In this document: piece by piece, positions 50,670 to 51,025 of the stretch | How positions within the stretch are numbered: position 1 is the stretch's first letter | How the letters are laid out: every line of letters begins with the position of its first letter | NCBI GenBank assembly: GCA_964630925.1 | Contig: CAZVZK010000075.1 | Location: 1 to 51,025, forward strand | Source of the DNA: RGDT01 sp964630925 | Lineage (GTDB): Bacteria; Planctomycetota; Planctomycetia; Gemmatales; Gemmataceae | Length of the DNA: 51,025 nucleotides | Direction: 5' to 3' | The notes under the pieces: model-generated | The model's database searches: none | What the model was told of the DNA's origin: nothing | Seen by the model: only the letters and a program-made list of their open reading frames with translations | Translations under genes and position numbers: made by a program

Positions 50670-51025
50670 TCACTTGCCCCTCACGGCCTTGTCGAAGAAC
50701 GCGAACACCTCGGGCAGGGCGAGCTGGACGATGGTCAGATGCTCGACGTTCTCGTGCTCCTTGAGCGTCGATGTGACGCCGGCCTTGCGCAGGGCGCCGT
50801 CGAGCGAGCGGGCGTTCTTGAGCAGGAAGTCCTTCTCGCCGACGGCGACGTGGAACGGGACTTTCTTCAGCGCGTCGCTGGCCTTGAACGTGCCGCCGCC
50901 GCCCAGAGCCGCCGCCGCGATGAACCGCTCCGGGTGCTTCGCGGCCGCCTGCACCGTCTGGGCCGCGCCCATCGAGTGCCCGATGATGCACACCTTCTTC
51001 AGGTCGAGCGGGTGGATCTTCGCCA
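50670..51025 (-). CDS. Alpha/beta hydrolase (dienelactone-hydrolase-like), 5' end outside window
   Basis: The readable part covers 118 codons. The reading continues to the window end (AKIHPLDLKKVCIIGHSMGAAQTVQAAAKHPERF), so the start lies beyond it. The nucleophile elbow GHSMGA, an acid in VAVGEKDFLL and the histidine in HENVEHLTIVQLALPEVFAFFDKAVRGK complete an alpha/beta-hydrolase triad. The C-terminal layout resembles esterases and PHB-depolymerase-like enzymes of secreted type, but the N-terminus is unseen. Confidence 0.82.
   Translation of the reverse strand, partial: AKIHPLDLKKVCIIGHSMGAAQTVQAAAKHPERFIAAAALGGGGTFKASDALKKVPFHVAVGEKDFLLKNARSLDGALRKAGVTSTLKEHENVEHLTIVQLALPEVFAFFDKAVRGK

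Overview
The window is very GC-rich, about 70 percent by eye, and densely coded on both strands. It most likely comes from a planctomycete of the Gemmata group (Gemmatales). Reasons: two proteins with the N-terminal repeat-companion domain TIGR02996 (ADWLEE motif), two 'MTEAEW' proteins of a kind I associate with Gemmata-type genomes, a secreted DUF1570 protein, a GldA/GldF/GldG/DUF4340 ABC module, Uma2 and Rpn-like PD-(D/E)XK proteins, and WD40 and hybrid-kinase genes. No phage, conjugative element, intact insertion sequence or CRISPR array was seen.

Layout. 1-7957: the 5' part of rpsB with its promoter, hypothetical and membrane proteins, a PtsN-like IIA protein, two divergent macro-domain genes, a TIGR02996 protein, a three-gene cluster (two paralogous small proteins plus a retropepsin-like protease) and an MBL-fold hydrolase. 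8071-13872: uvrB, a frameshifted SUKH gene, a repeat-bearing spacer, a membrane-anchored alpha/beta hydrolase, a zinc-ribbon protein, a small ORF and tRNA-Cys. 13907-24894 (minus): DUF1570 protein, sulfite-oxidase-like enzyme, Rpn-like protein, then the gld-type ABC module whose genes are split by a palindromic repeat element. 25014-30503: a secreted zinc peptidase, a repeat-rich spacer and a 1293-residue multihaem cytochrome fused to an LVIVD beta-propeller.

30504-35303: a receiver-domain remnant, then the dabB-dabA inorganic-carbon pump behind a promoter and a roughly 170-nt leader with mutually exclusive hairpins ending in an intrinsic terminator, and a convergent DUF2294 gene. 35304-36263 is largely decayed. 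36264-39478: HAD-like protein with an Asn in place of the nucleophile, FabZ-like dehydratase, trmB, Uma2 and a small membrane protein. 39471-51025: an MBL/2-hydroxyacid-dehydrogenase fusion, a ParE-type toxin-antitoxin pair, a segmental duplication (MTEAEW gene plus the start of pruA), intact pruA, a WD40 protein, a hybrid histidine kinase, a second TIGR02996 protein and the C-terminal part of a hydrolase.

The strongest leads are the switch-like dab leader, the multihaem/LVIVD fusion, the MBL/dehydrogenase fusion, the small-protein/retropepsin cluster and the divergent macro-domain pair. Family names come from reading motifs, not from searches.
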